A stretch of 45,529 nucleotides of DNA from Chloroflexota bacterium. GTDB lineage: Bacteria; Chloroflexota; Anaerolineae; Aggregatilineales; Phototrophicaceae. The DNA lies in the NCBI GenBank assembly GCA_026706395.1, contig JAPOYU010000119.1, positions 1-45,529 on the forward strand, written 5' to 3'. A model generated the notes under the pieces. The model had not been told where the DNA came from. It did not search any database and saw nothing but the letters and a program-made list of their open reading frames with translations. How positions within the stretch are numbered: the first letter of the stretch is position 1; each line of letters starts with the position of its first letter. Positions 15,460-23,003 of the stretch are shown here, one piece after another. The position numbers and the translations under genes are program-made.

Positions 15460-16137
15460 TCATGTCCGCTCGCGGGGAATACTGCCCACAAGCGTCAGGC
15501 CCATTCGGCGCAGATCGTCCGAATGACGAATGGTCTGATCGACATATTCGGCGACGAATGCCAGCGTCAGGCCGATCAGCAGAGCGATGCCCAGTCTTAT
15601 CACTGGCGCCAGGCGGGAGGGCAATGCCGGCGGCGCCGCAACTACCGTGGCCGGATCAAGAATGGTCACATGGGCTGATTCGCCGCCGAGCTGCGGAAAA
15701 TACGTTTGGCTGTGGCTGCTCAAGACGATGAGCGCAGCATCGACGAGCGCCCGCAGAGCTTCGCGGTCGTTATGGCTGAAGTAGATGACGCCGATATTGC
15801 GGACGTTGTCGGCGGAGATTTGCAGGCTGTCCAACGCCATGTCCTCGTCAGCGAACTGCGCCTGGATCTCGGCGCGGAAGCTGGCGCTGCGGACCCAATC
15901 GGTCAATGCGTCGACCGTGTGCTCAGACGCTTGCCAGATATCGGTATAGTCGCCGTCGCGTTCTGGCAGGTTCAGCTTCTGCGCCGCGCTGTAGCGCACT
16001 TGCGCGGTGAAGCCGCCGACGCTGCTTCTCATGGAGTCGGCCAGATCAGGAATTGTGATAAGCGCGGCTATCAGGACCGGCAGCAAAATGAGCCACCAGC
16101 GGCGGAGGAGAATGCGAATCAACTCGAGGTATTCCAT
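15460..16137 (-). CDS. Wzz/CapA-type polysaccharide chain-length/co-polymerase protein
   Basis: Inner-membrane polysaccharide co-polymerase expected to set glycan chain length and regulate a cognate BY-kinase. The 225-residue product has an N-terminal helix after RILLRRWWLILLP (about 15-32), an extracytoplasmic domain of about 140 residues, a second helix (roughly 180-198), and a cytoplasmic tail EYVDQTIRHSDDLRRMGLTLVGSIPRE, the Wzz signature. ATG 16137 is preferred (AAGGAT upstream); the eight extra codons upstream begin with TTG. It starts four bases after the GT4 gene. It lacks the C-terminal kinase domain found in proteobacterial Wzc, in keeping with the separate ATPase gene at 23.0-23.7 kb at the other end of the cluster. 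Confidence 0.82.
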   Translation of the reverse strand: MEYLELIRILLRRWWLILLPVLIAALITIPDLADSMRSSVGGFTAQVRYSAAQKLNLPERDGDYTDIWQASEHTVDALTDWVRSASFRAEIQAQFADEDMALDSLQISADNVRNIGVIYFSHNDREALRALVDAALIVLSSHSQTYFPQLGGESAHVTILDPATVVAAPPALPSRLAPVIRLGIALLIGLTLAFVAEYVDQTIRHSDDLRRMGLTLVGSIPRERT

Positions 16138-16141
16138 CGGT

Positions 16142-17287
16142 TTATCCTTCAGTTGCGGCAACGGGATCCTGGTAGTGAAATCTTCCTTTTGATTGGCGCG
16201 CTTGCCATGCCTGCTCTACATAAGCGCCGATGCGGTCGACAAAGATAGACGTATCGAATCGCCGGGCGTGATGACGAATTTCTTCAGGATTGTACGCGTC
16301 GGGGTCAAAGTTGCGCCAGACTTCTTTCAAACTTTCGACTGTGGCGCGGGAAAAGAATTCGCCAGTTGTGGCGGGCAGGACCGTATCCAAGGCGCCGCCG
16401 CCGCGAAAAGCAATCACGGGCCGGCCCGCCGCTTGCGCTTGCACGGGCGTGATACCGAAGTCTTCCAGGCCGGGGAAGATCAGCGCTTTGCAATTCGCCA
16501 TCAATCGGGGCAGGTCGGCGTCCGGCACATAACCGAGGAAGGACACTGTGTCACCGGCCAAGGCGCGCAGGCGCTCCAGATCTCGCCCTGCGCCCGCGAC
16601 CTTTAGCGGCAGGCGCAATTCCGTTGCCGCTTGCACCGCAAGGTCGATCCGCTTATAGGGGATTAGACGCGAGACAATCAGATAGTAGTGCTCGGTATCA
16701 TCTGCGGAAGCGGGTTGGAAGCGCGCGGTATCGACGGGCGGGAATATGACTGTGGCATCGCGGTTGTAATAGCGGCTGATTCGTTCCTTGACGGCGCTGC
16801 TGATGGCGATGAAGTGGCTGACCCGCTGGGCCGCGGCATAGTCCCAGCGGCGCAGCAGGGCGGTCAGTGGCTTCAGTAGAAGTTTGGAAGCGCTGCCCAG
16901 GTCTTCACCATCCAGGTAACTGTCCAGTTGCCAGACATAGCGCGTAGGAGCGAGACAGTAGCAAATGTGCAGGCTGCGCTCGTCAAATTGCAGGCCGTGA
17001 CAGAAGCCGCTTTTGTTGCTGAGGATCACGTCAAAGTCGGAGAGGCGAAGGCTGTTCCAGGCGAGCGGATAGAGCGGCAGGAAAATCTGATGCCTGGAAT
17101 GTATGGCCGGCAGTTTGTTCAGCCAGAGCGGGCGGATATCCCAAGCGCGATAATTCGCTGGCATTCGGTCTTGCGCGTAGATGCTGGTGTAAATTGGGCT
17201 GGCGTTGAAGTGGCGCGCCAATACGTCCAGCACGTCTTCGGCGCCGCCGATCTGATTGAGCCAGTCATGTACGAGCGCGAGCTTCAA
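16142..17287 (-). CDS. Glycosyltransferase family 4 protein
   Basis: GT-B fold retaining glycosyltransferase that probably adds a sugar to a lipid-linked or growing glycan on the cytoplasmic face. The 381-residue product has the N-terminal domain opening KLALVHDWLNQIGGAE with its Gly-Gly acceptor loop, then YYLIVSRLIPYKRIDLAVQAA at the start of the donor domain, and FPGLEDFGITPVQAQAAGRPVIAFRGGGALDTV. The usual E-X7-E motif has Glu at 275 but Gln at 283 in place of the second Glu, a mild departure. It sits between rnhB and the Wzz-like gene. Its ATG is 71 bases after the rnhB stop. Donor and acceptor are not predictable. Confidence 0.87.
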   Translation of the reverse strand: MKLALVHDWLNQIGGAEDVLDVLARHFNASPIYTSIYAQDRMPANYRAWDIRPLWLNKLPAIHSRHQIFLPLYPLAWNSLRLSDFDVILSNKSGFCHGLQFDERSLHICYCLAPTRYVWQLDSYLDGEDLGSASKLLLKPLTALLRRWDYAAAQRVSHFIAISSAVKERISRYYNRDATVIFPPVDTARFQPASADDTEHYYLIVSRLIPYKRIDLAVQAATELRLPLKVAGAGRDLERLRALAGDTVSFLGYVPDADLPRLMANCKALIFPGLEDFGITPVQAQAAGRPVIAFRGGGALDTVLPATTGEFFSRATVESLKEVWRNFDPDAYNPEEIRHHARRFDTSIFVDRIGAYVEQAWQARQSKGRFHYQDPVAATEG

Positions 17288-17358
17288 AACCGGGCCTTCT
17301 GATCACTTACGGTCCGCGGTGGATTCCCAATCGATTCTACCACGATCGCGTCCGGCGC

Positions 17359-18024
17359 TCAGCCAGCTTCCAGGCTGCTGACCGGCGCAAATGAACGACG
17401 ATGTTCGGGGCAGGGCCCGTACCGCACGAGGGCGCGGCGATGCGCTGCCGTGCCATAACCTTTGTGCTGGGCAAAGCCGTATTGTGGATAGCGCGCATCC
17501 AATTCCTGCATGTGCTGATCGCGCCAGACTTTGGCGATGACGCTGGCGCAGGCGATGCTGAGCGAGTGTTTGTCGCCGTCGACGATGCTGACTTGCGGGA
17601 TGTCCCGGCGTTCGGGAAAGAGCATGTAATCAAGGAAGAGGCAGTCGGGTTGAATGTCGCTTCGGCTCAGCGCATGTTTCAGGGCGCGCTGCATTGCGGA
17701 TTTGGTGGCGGCGACGATGCCCAGTCGGTCGATTTCGCTCGAACTGGAACGGCCGATGCCCCAAGCCAAGGCGATATCCTTAATCGCGTCGTCCAGCGAC
17801 TCTCGCTGCAGCGGAGTCATTTCTTTGCTATCGCGTACGCCGCGCAAGGCCTTGCTGAGATCACCGCGGTCCAATGGAAGGGCGACGGCGGCGGCGGCCA
17901 CTGGACCAGCCAAGGGACCGCGGCCGGCTTCGTCCATCCCGAAAATAATGCGGCAGCCGGCTCGGTGAAAATGGCGTTCGTGATGCAGGCTAGCTGTCTT
18001 TGCTGCTCGCGGTGGGCCTGGCAT
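17359..18024 (-). CDS. rnhB: Ribonuclease HII
   Basis: Degrades the RNA strand of RNA-DNA hybrids and nicks at misincorporated ribonucleotides. The 221-residue product has the RNase HII opening GMDEAGRGPLAGPV with catalytic D31 and E32, the other two acidic residues D132 (FLDY) and D169 (WRDQHM), and DGDKHSLSIACASVIAKV plus the C-terminal HKGYGTAAHRRAL and GPCPEHRRSF strings. ATG 18024 is chosen because AGAGG precedes it by five bases. This start lies inside the 3' end of the upstream glycosyltransferase gene, giving a 35-base overlap in another frame. Location of a housekeeping nuclease inside a glycan operon is unusual and probably reflects operon packing, not function. Confidence 0.94.
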   Translation of the reverse strand: MPGPPRAAKTASLHHERHFHRAGCRIIFGMDEAGRGPLAGPVAAAAVALPLDRGDLSKALRGVRDSKEMTPLQRESLDDAIKDIALAWGIGRSSSSEIDRLGIVAATKSAMQRALKHALSRSDIQPDCLFLDYMLFPERRDIPQVSIVDGDKHSLSIACASVIAKVWRDQHMQELDARYPQYGFAQHKGYGTAAHRRALVRYGPCPEHRRSFAPVSSLEAG

Positions 18025-18745
18025 AACAGCCTCTGCGCCAGTTGCGGCGTATCTCCCAGATTTCGCGCAGCATGTGGATGGAATCATCCCAAAGCCGCAT
18101 GGTGGAATAGGGATCGTAGTACCAGGTAATCGGCACTTCCTTGACCTTGTATCCGCGCTTTTTTGCTATGTATAGCAATTCAACATCGAAGCCGATGCCG
18201 TTCATTCGCTGCACCTCGAAAAGATCGGTCGCTGCCTCTGCGCTGAACATTTTGAAGCCGCACTGGGTGTCCTCGTATTCGTTGATCGCGGCGAGTTTTA
18301 TGATGAAGTTGTTTATTCTTCCCATAAGGTGGCGATATTCCGGTTCCTCGACGCGCACTGCGCCGGGCGCTTCACGGCTGGCGATGACGATATCGAATCC
18401 CTTCGTCGCCGGGGGCAAGAACTGGACGAGGTCATCAATCCGCATCGACAGATCGGCATCGCAGATGAAACGCCATTTACCGGCGGCGGCGAGCATGCCT
18501 TGTTTGACGGCCAGACCTTTGCCGCGCAGATTATCGGGAGAGCGAATCACTTTCAGGTACTCGTAATCACGAGCGCATTCCAGCGCGATGTCAAAGGTAC
18601 GGTCATGGCTGCCGTTCTCGACGATGATGACTTCGGCGCTAAAGTCCTGCGTCCGCAAGAAGCGATCGATCTCTTCCAGACTGGGCGGAAGTCGTGTTTC
18701 TTCATTGTGAGCCGGAATGACGATGCTCAGGAAGGGCGTGTTCAA
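17990..18745 (-). CDS. Dolichyl-phosphate glucosyltransferase-like GT2 (ALG5/DPG synthase type)
   Basis: Family 2 glycosyltransferase expected to charge a polyprenyl phosphate with a hexose, as DPG synthases do. The 251-residue product has SIVIPAHNEETRLPPSL at the N-terminus, ENGSHDRT, then RGKGLAVKQGMLAAAGKWRFICDADLS with the metal-binding DAD at about 96-98, and DTQCGFKMF later, all typical of the ALG5/DPG-synthase branch. Unlike the ArnC-like protein at 4.2 kb it has no C-terminal membrane helices, so it would act peripherally. Its 3' end overlaps rnhB by 35 bases. A 9-base inverted repeat lies upstream at 18808-18833. Confidence 0.87.
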   Translation of the reverse strand: MNTPFLSIVIPAHNEETRLPPSLEEIDRFLRTQDFSAEVIIVENGSHDRTFDIALECARDYEYLKVIRSPDNLRGKGLAVKQGMLAAAGKWRFICDADLSMRIDDLVQFLPPATKGFDIVIASREAPGAVRVEEPEYRHLMGRINNFIIKLAAINEYEDTQCGFKMFSAEAATDLFEVQRMNGIGFDVELLYIAKKRGYKVKEVPITWYYDPYSTMRLWDDSIHMLREIWEIRRNWRRGCYARPTASSKDS

Positions 18746-18807
18746 GGCTCTGTCTCCAAACGAGAGCGTTCCGCCAAGTCAAATGTATAAAGTGTATCAT
18801 AAGACAT

Positions 18808-18833
18808 AATGCGCAATTGTACACTTGCGCATT
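18808..18833. repeat. Perfect inverted repeat upstream of the GT2-rnhB-GT4-Wzz genes
   Basis: AATGCGCAA (18808-18816) and TTGCGCATT (18825-18833) are perfect complements around the 8-base spacer TTGTACAC. It lies in the 125-base gap between two minus-strand glycosyltransferase genes, about 63 bases before the next ATG. No T-run follows on either strand, so a repressor-type operator fits better than a terminator. Confidence 0.6.
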
Positions 18834-18870
18834 GATTCAGTGGACGGATGAGAGCGCAGGGCTTCCGCTT

Positions 18871-19821
18871 CTACGGGCGGGTCAAGATGCTGTCGATGTA
18901 GTCATCGTCCGCGCTTTTCCGCGCCTGAATTTGGCGACGCTTTGCAAGCGCGCCCCGCATAGACAGCAGTCCGCTGATCAGGCCACGCAAACGCGCGCGC
19001 GCTTCTCGGCCGCGCCATGCCTTAAGAGCCGACCAGGCAAGCTCCAAGTGCCTTGCGAGTATCCGCAGTCCGTATTTCCGCAGCAGGCTCGAAGGCATAT
19101 TCTTGACGATGAGCCAGGTGCCATTGCGGCCGGCGTAGAAGCTGGCGGTTGCGCCGCCGCCGGTAGCCGACAAGTGGTGATAGACGATGGCATTCGGCGT
19201 GTACCAAACTTTGTAGCCGGCGAGTTGAGCGCGCCAGGCAATGTCGACGTCTTCCAGCAGAAAGAAAAAGTCGTCATCAAGCGTGCCGATATCTGCTAGC
19301 ATGGAGCGGCGATAGGCAGCCGAGCCGCCACAGGCGGAAAAGACAAATTCGCCGCTGTCGTATTGCCCGCTGTCGACTTCCCAGGCGCCGCGATTGCCGG
19401 CGCGCCCGTCTGTGGTGAAGAAGTCGCCGGCGGTATGGAAGCGATCGCGCTGATCGAACAGCAGCATCTTGCCCCCGACAATGCCGACTTCCGGGCGCGC
19501 GTCGAAGGCCGCGATGACTTCCGCCGCCCAGCGCTTGTCGACCTCGGTATCGTTGTTGAGCAAGGCGATAAACTCGCCCGTTGCCGCTTCTATCCCGATA
19601 TTGCAGGCGCCGGTAAAACCGCGGTTTGCCGCCAGTTCTATAAGCTTGACATCGGGATAATGGGATTTGACATATGCCTGTGAGCCATCGGACGAAGCAT
19701 TGTCCACAAGAATGATTTCACGACTGGCTTCGGTTTGGCGGCGCAAGGCGTCAAGGCAAGTTTCCAGGAAGTGCGCACCGTTCCAATTCGGGATGACGAT
19801 GGAAAGGCGAGGTTCTGGCAT
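18871..19821 (-). CDS. Glycosyltransferase family 2 protein, rhamnosyltransferase-like
   Basis: GT-A fold inverting glycosyltransferase. The 316-residue product starts PRLSIVIPNWNGAHFLETCLDALRRQT, has LVDNASSDGS, ANRGFTGACNIGI, the metal motif ALLNNDTEVD, FSACGGSAAYRRSML and FFFLLEDVDIAWRAQLAGY, a set shared by the WcaA/RfbF rhamnosyl- and related deoxyhexosyl-transferases. The C-terminus has an amphipathic basic region (about 260-300) that may touch the membrane. ATG 19821 is used because it shares a base with the rmlD stop (TGATG), implying coupling; the frame is open to 19950 without similarity. Next to rmlABD, it probably uses a TDP-6-deoxyhexose. Confidence 0.87.
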   Translation of the reverse strand: MPEPRLSIVIPNWNGAHFLETCLDALRRQTEASREIILVDNASSDGSQAYVKSHYPDVKLIELAANRGFTGACNIGIEAATGEFIALLNNDTEVDKRWAAEVIAAFDARPEVGIVGGKMLLFDQRDRFHTAGDFFTTDGRAGNRGAWEVDSGQYDSGEFVFSACGGSAAYRRSMLADIGTLDDDFFFLLEDVDIAWRAQLAGYKVWYTPNAIVYHHLSATGGGATASFYAGRNGTWLIVKNMPSSLLRKYGLRILARHLELAWSALKAWRGREARARLRGLISGLLSMRGALAKRRQIQARKSADDDYIDSILTRP

Positions 19822-20690
19822 CAGGCGGAGGCCTCGGCGGCGAGGAAAGCGCGCAGGGCTTCCTGCCAGGGACGAAGCTCGATGCCGATGCTGCCCCCGG
19901 CGACATTCGCCAAGGGCGTATATTCCGGCGGAAGTGACGGTCGCTGCCACTCATGGCGGCTGATCCGTTCAATCGGCGTGTCGCGATAGCCGGATTGGTC
20001 CAGGATGGCGCGGGCGAACTGCCAACGGCTTGCCGCGCCCTCATTGACCAGGTGATAGCTGCCGAAGCGCTCGGATTCGATGAGTTGCGCGATGGCGGCG
20101 GCAAGATCGTTCGTGTAGGTGGGGTTGGCGACTTCGTTGCTGACAACGCGAAGAGGCTTGCCGGCTCGGGCGGCGTTGAGTATGGCGTGGACGAAATTGC
20201 CGCCGCCATGGGCGAAGAGCCAGGCGGAGCGGACGATGTAGTGCCGCGGATTGACCTGTGCGATGGCCTGCTCGCCATACCATTTGCTGTAGCCGTAAGG
20301 ATTGATGGGATTCGGATCGTCGAGCTCGGTGTACGGTCGGCCCAGCGTTCCGTCAAAGACTTCGTTGCTGCTGACGTATAGTATCGGGATGCCATGCCGG
20401 GCAGATAGTGCGGCCAGGTGAGCGGTTGCGATCCCGTTCGTCAGCAGCGCCTTGTGAGGATCGAGGGCGCAGCCGTTGACATCGGTCCAAGCAGCCGGAT
20501 GCAGAATAATCTCCGGGGCGCTGCTTTCGGCCAAGCGGCGGCAAGCATCGTAGTCGGTCAGGTCGGCGATCAAGTCGACGGCCGCGTCAGCGTCGACGAG
20601 ATCCGTCCTGATGACCTCATGCCTATCGACAAGCTCCCGCTGGAGTTGCGCGCCAAGCCTGCCGGCGGCGCCGGTTAGCAAGACCTTCAT
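19821..20690 (-). CDS. rmlD: dTDP-4-dehydrorhamnose reductase-like NAD-dependent enzyme RmlD
   Basis: Extended SDR that reduces the 4-keto group of a TDP-4-keto-6-deoxyhexose, the last step of TDP-L-rhamnose synthesis in the standard pathway. The 289-residue product has the Rossmann loop TGAAGRLGAQL, HPAAWTDVNGCALDP (the RmlD-specific NAAA.T.VD..E.. region), VSSNEVFDG in place of the usual STDYVFDG, catalytic Y132-X3-K136 (YGYSK), and NPTYTNDLA. It sits between rmlB and the GT2 gene. No rmlC (3,5-epimerase) is in the cluster. Without it a reductase of this type could instead make a D-sugar such as TDP-fucose or TDP-6-deoxytalose, so the exact product is open. Confidence 0.85.
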   Translation of the reverse strand: MKVLLTGAAGRLGAQLQRELVDRHEVIRTDLVDADAAVDLIADLTDYDACRRLAESSAPEIILHPAAWTDVNGCALDPHKALLTNGIATAHLAALSARHGIPILYVSSNEVFDGTLGRPYTELDDPNPINPYGYSKWYGEQAIAQVNPRHYIVRSAWLFAHGGGNFVHAILNAARAGKPLRVVSNEVANPTYTNDLAAAIAQLIESERFGSYHLVNEGAASRWQFARAILDQSGYRDTPIERISRHEWQRPSLPPEYTPLANVAGGSIGIELRPWQEALRAFLAAEASA

Positions 20691-20754
20691 GTGATGCTGA
20701 CCCGTTGAGCTGGCTTCATCTCAATGCGCTCGGGCGCGCTGAACCGATACGTAT

Positions 20755-21777
20755 TCAGCTTATGGATGCGAGTCGCTCGGCGTATTGACGCTTGTAGTAG
20801 TCGAGATACTCGCCGGTCTTTATCTTGCGCCACCACCATTCATTCTCCTGATACCAGCGGACGGTGGCTTCCAATCCGCGCTCGAAGTCGAATTGACGCC
20901 GCCAACCCAGGGCGCGCGCCTTTTCCGCCGTCATGGCATAGCGCCGGTCATGCCCTTCGCGGTCGGGGACGTGACGAATCAGCGAATGGGGTTTGTCAAG
21001 CAAGTCGAGGATGCGACGCGTGACATCGATATTATGGCGCTGATTCTCGCCTGCGAGATTGTAGGCTTCGCCCGCTTTGCCAAAGTGCAAGATGCAGTCG
21101 ACGCCACGCGCGTGGTCATCGACATATAGCCAATCGCGGATCTGCTTGCCATCGCCATAGAGCGGCAGGGGACGGTCATCCATGGCTTCGGTGGCGAAGA
21201 AAGGTACGAGCTTTTCCGGATATTGATAAGGACCGTAGGTGTTGCTCCCGCGCGTGATCACTGTGTCCATGCCATAGGTCACGTGATAGGCGCGGACCAT
21301 GAGCTCGCCCCCGGCTTTGCTGGCGGCGTAGGGACTATTGGGCAGAAAGCGATCGTTTTCGACCGAGAGTCCGACTTCGATATCGCCGTAGACTTCGTCG
21401 GTCGAGACTTGGCAGAAGCGTTCAATGCCATGCTTTCTGCCTTCATCGAGCAGGATATAGGCGCCGACGACATCGGTGTGTATGAAGGCGTCGGGCTCCA
21501 GAATGCTGCGGTCGACATGGCTTTCGGCGGCGAAATTTACGATTGTGTCGATCGCATATTCTGCGAGGACACGCTGTACGGCGCGGCGGTCGGCGATGTC
21601 GCCGCGCTCGAACCTATAGTTCTCTTCGTCGCTCACGGGCAGCAGGTTATCCACATTGCCGGCGTACGTGAGCTTGTCGTAGCAGACCATGTTGTAGTCA
21701 GGATATTGCGCGACCATGTGTCGCAGGAAGGCGCTTCCGATGAAGCCGGCGCCGCCTGTTACGAGGATGTTTTTCAT
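20755..21777 (-). CDS. rmlB: dTDP-glucose 4,6-dehydratase RmlB
   Basis: NAD-dependent extended SDR that converts dTDP-glucose to dTDP-4-keto-6-deoxyglucose. The 340-residue product has TGGAGFIGSAF at the start, DKLTYAGN, the AAESHVDRSI string, the dehydratase triad T126-D127-E128 (STDEVYGD), Y150-X3-K154 (YAASK), RGSNTYGPYQYPEKL and the C-terminal GHDRRYAMTAEKARALGW. All are highly conserved in RmlB. rmlA ends 31 bases upstream and rmlD begins 64 bases downstream. Its product could feed both the RmlD branch here and the WecE branch at 5.9 kb. Confidence 0.96.
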   Translation of the reverse strand: MKNILVTGGAGFIGSAFLRHMVAQYPDYNMVCYDKLTYAGNVDNLLPVSDEENYRFERGDIADRRAVQRVLAEYAIDTIVNFAAESHVDRSILEPDAFIHTDVVGAYILLDEGRKHGIERFCQVSTDEVYGDIEVGLSVENDRFLPNSPYAASKAGGELMVRAYHVTYGMDTVITRGSNTYGPYQYPEKLVPFFATEAMDDRPLPLYGDGKQIRDWLYVDDHARGVDCILHFGKAGEAYNLAGENQRHNIDVTRRILDLLDKPHSLIRHVPDREGHDRRYAMTAEKARALGWRRQFDFERGLEATVRWYQENEWWWRKIKTGEYLDYYKRQYAERLASIS

Positions 21778-21808
21778 CGCTTGTCCACCAGCGCGTCCTC
21801 CTGAGCCA

Positions 21809-22885
21809 TCAAACCCACAATGTACTGTGGTCGCCGAGGTTCATCTTGATGCCGCTCGGCTTGCTGCCGCTCCGCTTCACGGAGGCATTGCGGCCGATCA
21901 GGCTGTCGCGCAGAGTAGCATCGATATCAATGACGCGGCTGTTTTCCAGAATGATGCTGCGTTCGATCTCGCAATTGCGGATCTGACAGCCGTGATAAAT
22001 GCTGGTGAAGGGGCCGATATAGCTATTCTCGATACGCGTATTTCTGCCGACTATGGTAGGTCCGCGTACGATGCTGTTTATGATTTGCGCGCCCTTTTGC
22101 AGCGTCACGCGTGAATCAACCGCTGAATCGCCGTCGATGGTGGCGGTTGCATGCACAACGGGTGTGATCTCTTCCAAGACATGGCTGTTCGCTTCCAGCA
22201 TGTCAGTGGGCTTGCCGGTATCAATCCACCAGCCTCGGTGAACATGCGGGAATACGGTGTAGCCCTGGTCGATCAGCCATTGGATGGCGTCGGTGATTTC
22301 GTATTCGCCTCGCGCCGAGGGCTTGATGGCATTGACGGCTTCGAATATGTGGCGGTCGAACATGTATATGCCCACCAGCGCCAGATTGCTGGGCGGGACT
22401 TTCGGCTTTTCAATCAACTGCTCGATACTGCCGTCGGGGCGCAGTTGGGCGACGCCGTAGGCCGAGGGATTGTCAACTTCTTTGAGTACGATCTGGCCGT
22501 TCCACTCGTTATCGGCGAAGTCCGCGATGAGGCTGCTGATGCCGCCTTCGATGACGTTATCGCCCAGGAACATGACGAAGGGATCGTCGCCGAGGAAATC
22601 GCGCGATACCTTGACCGCATGCGCCAGACCATCCGGGCTGGTTTGATGAATGTAAGATAGCTGCGCATCCCATTCCGCGCCGTCGCCAAGCGCCTCTTTG
22701 ATTTCGGCGGCGGTTGGCCCCACGACGATTCCAAGCTCGCGAATGCCGGCCTCGCGGATGGCTTCAATGACGCGGACGAGTACGGGTTTGTTCGCGACCG
22801 GGATCAACTGCTTGGCGCGGGTGTAGGTCAAAGGATAGAGTCGCGTCCCTTTGCCGCCGCTGAGGATGAGCCCCTTCATCGTCAA
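21809..22885 (-). CDS. rmlA: Glucose-1-phosphate thymidylyltransferase, long form (RmlA/StrD type)
   Basis: Makes dTDP-glucose from glucose-1-phosphate and dTTP. The product is about 356-358 residues, longer than the roughly 290 residues of E. coli RmlA. An N-terminal nucleotidyltransferase domain (GLILSGGKGTRLYPLTYTRAKQL, FLGDNVIEGG, VGIYMFD, GWWIDTGKP) is followed by a left-handed beta-helix from about residue 245 (ATIDGDSAVDSRVTLQKGAQIINS...). This is the long form seen in StrD and archaeal enzymes. The start is either TTG 22885 (AAGGA eight bases upstream) or ATG 22879 (spacing 14). It begins the rmlA-rmlB-rmlD-GT2 run, 118 bases after the kinase-like gene. Confidence 0.93.
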   Translation of the reverse strand: MTMKGLILSGGKGTRLYPLTYTRAKQLIPVANKPVLVRVIEAIREAGIRELGIVVGPTAAEIKEALGDGAEWDAQLSYIHQTSPDGLAHAVKVSRDFLGDDPFVMFLGDNVIEGGISSLIADFADNEWNGQIVLKEVDNPSAYGVAQLRPDGSIEQLIEKPKVPPSNLALVGIYMFDRHIFEAVNAIKPSARGEYEITDAIQWLIDQGYTVFPHVHRGWWIDTGKPTDMLEANSHVLEEITPVVHATATIDGDSAVDSRVTLQKGAQIINSIVRGPTIVGRNTRIENSYIGPFTSIYHGCQIRNCEIERSIILENSRVIDIDATLRDSLIGRNASVKRSGSKPSGIKMNLGDHSTLWV

Positions 22886-23003
22886 ATTGGGATTCCTTTC
22901 GCCAATCCTATTGGGATCTTAATACTTGTGAGACTTCGAAACAATGTACGCATGGAGTCGACGATGGTTTGCAGGTGAGACGGCACATGTCAGCGCAGGA
23001 TAC

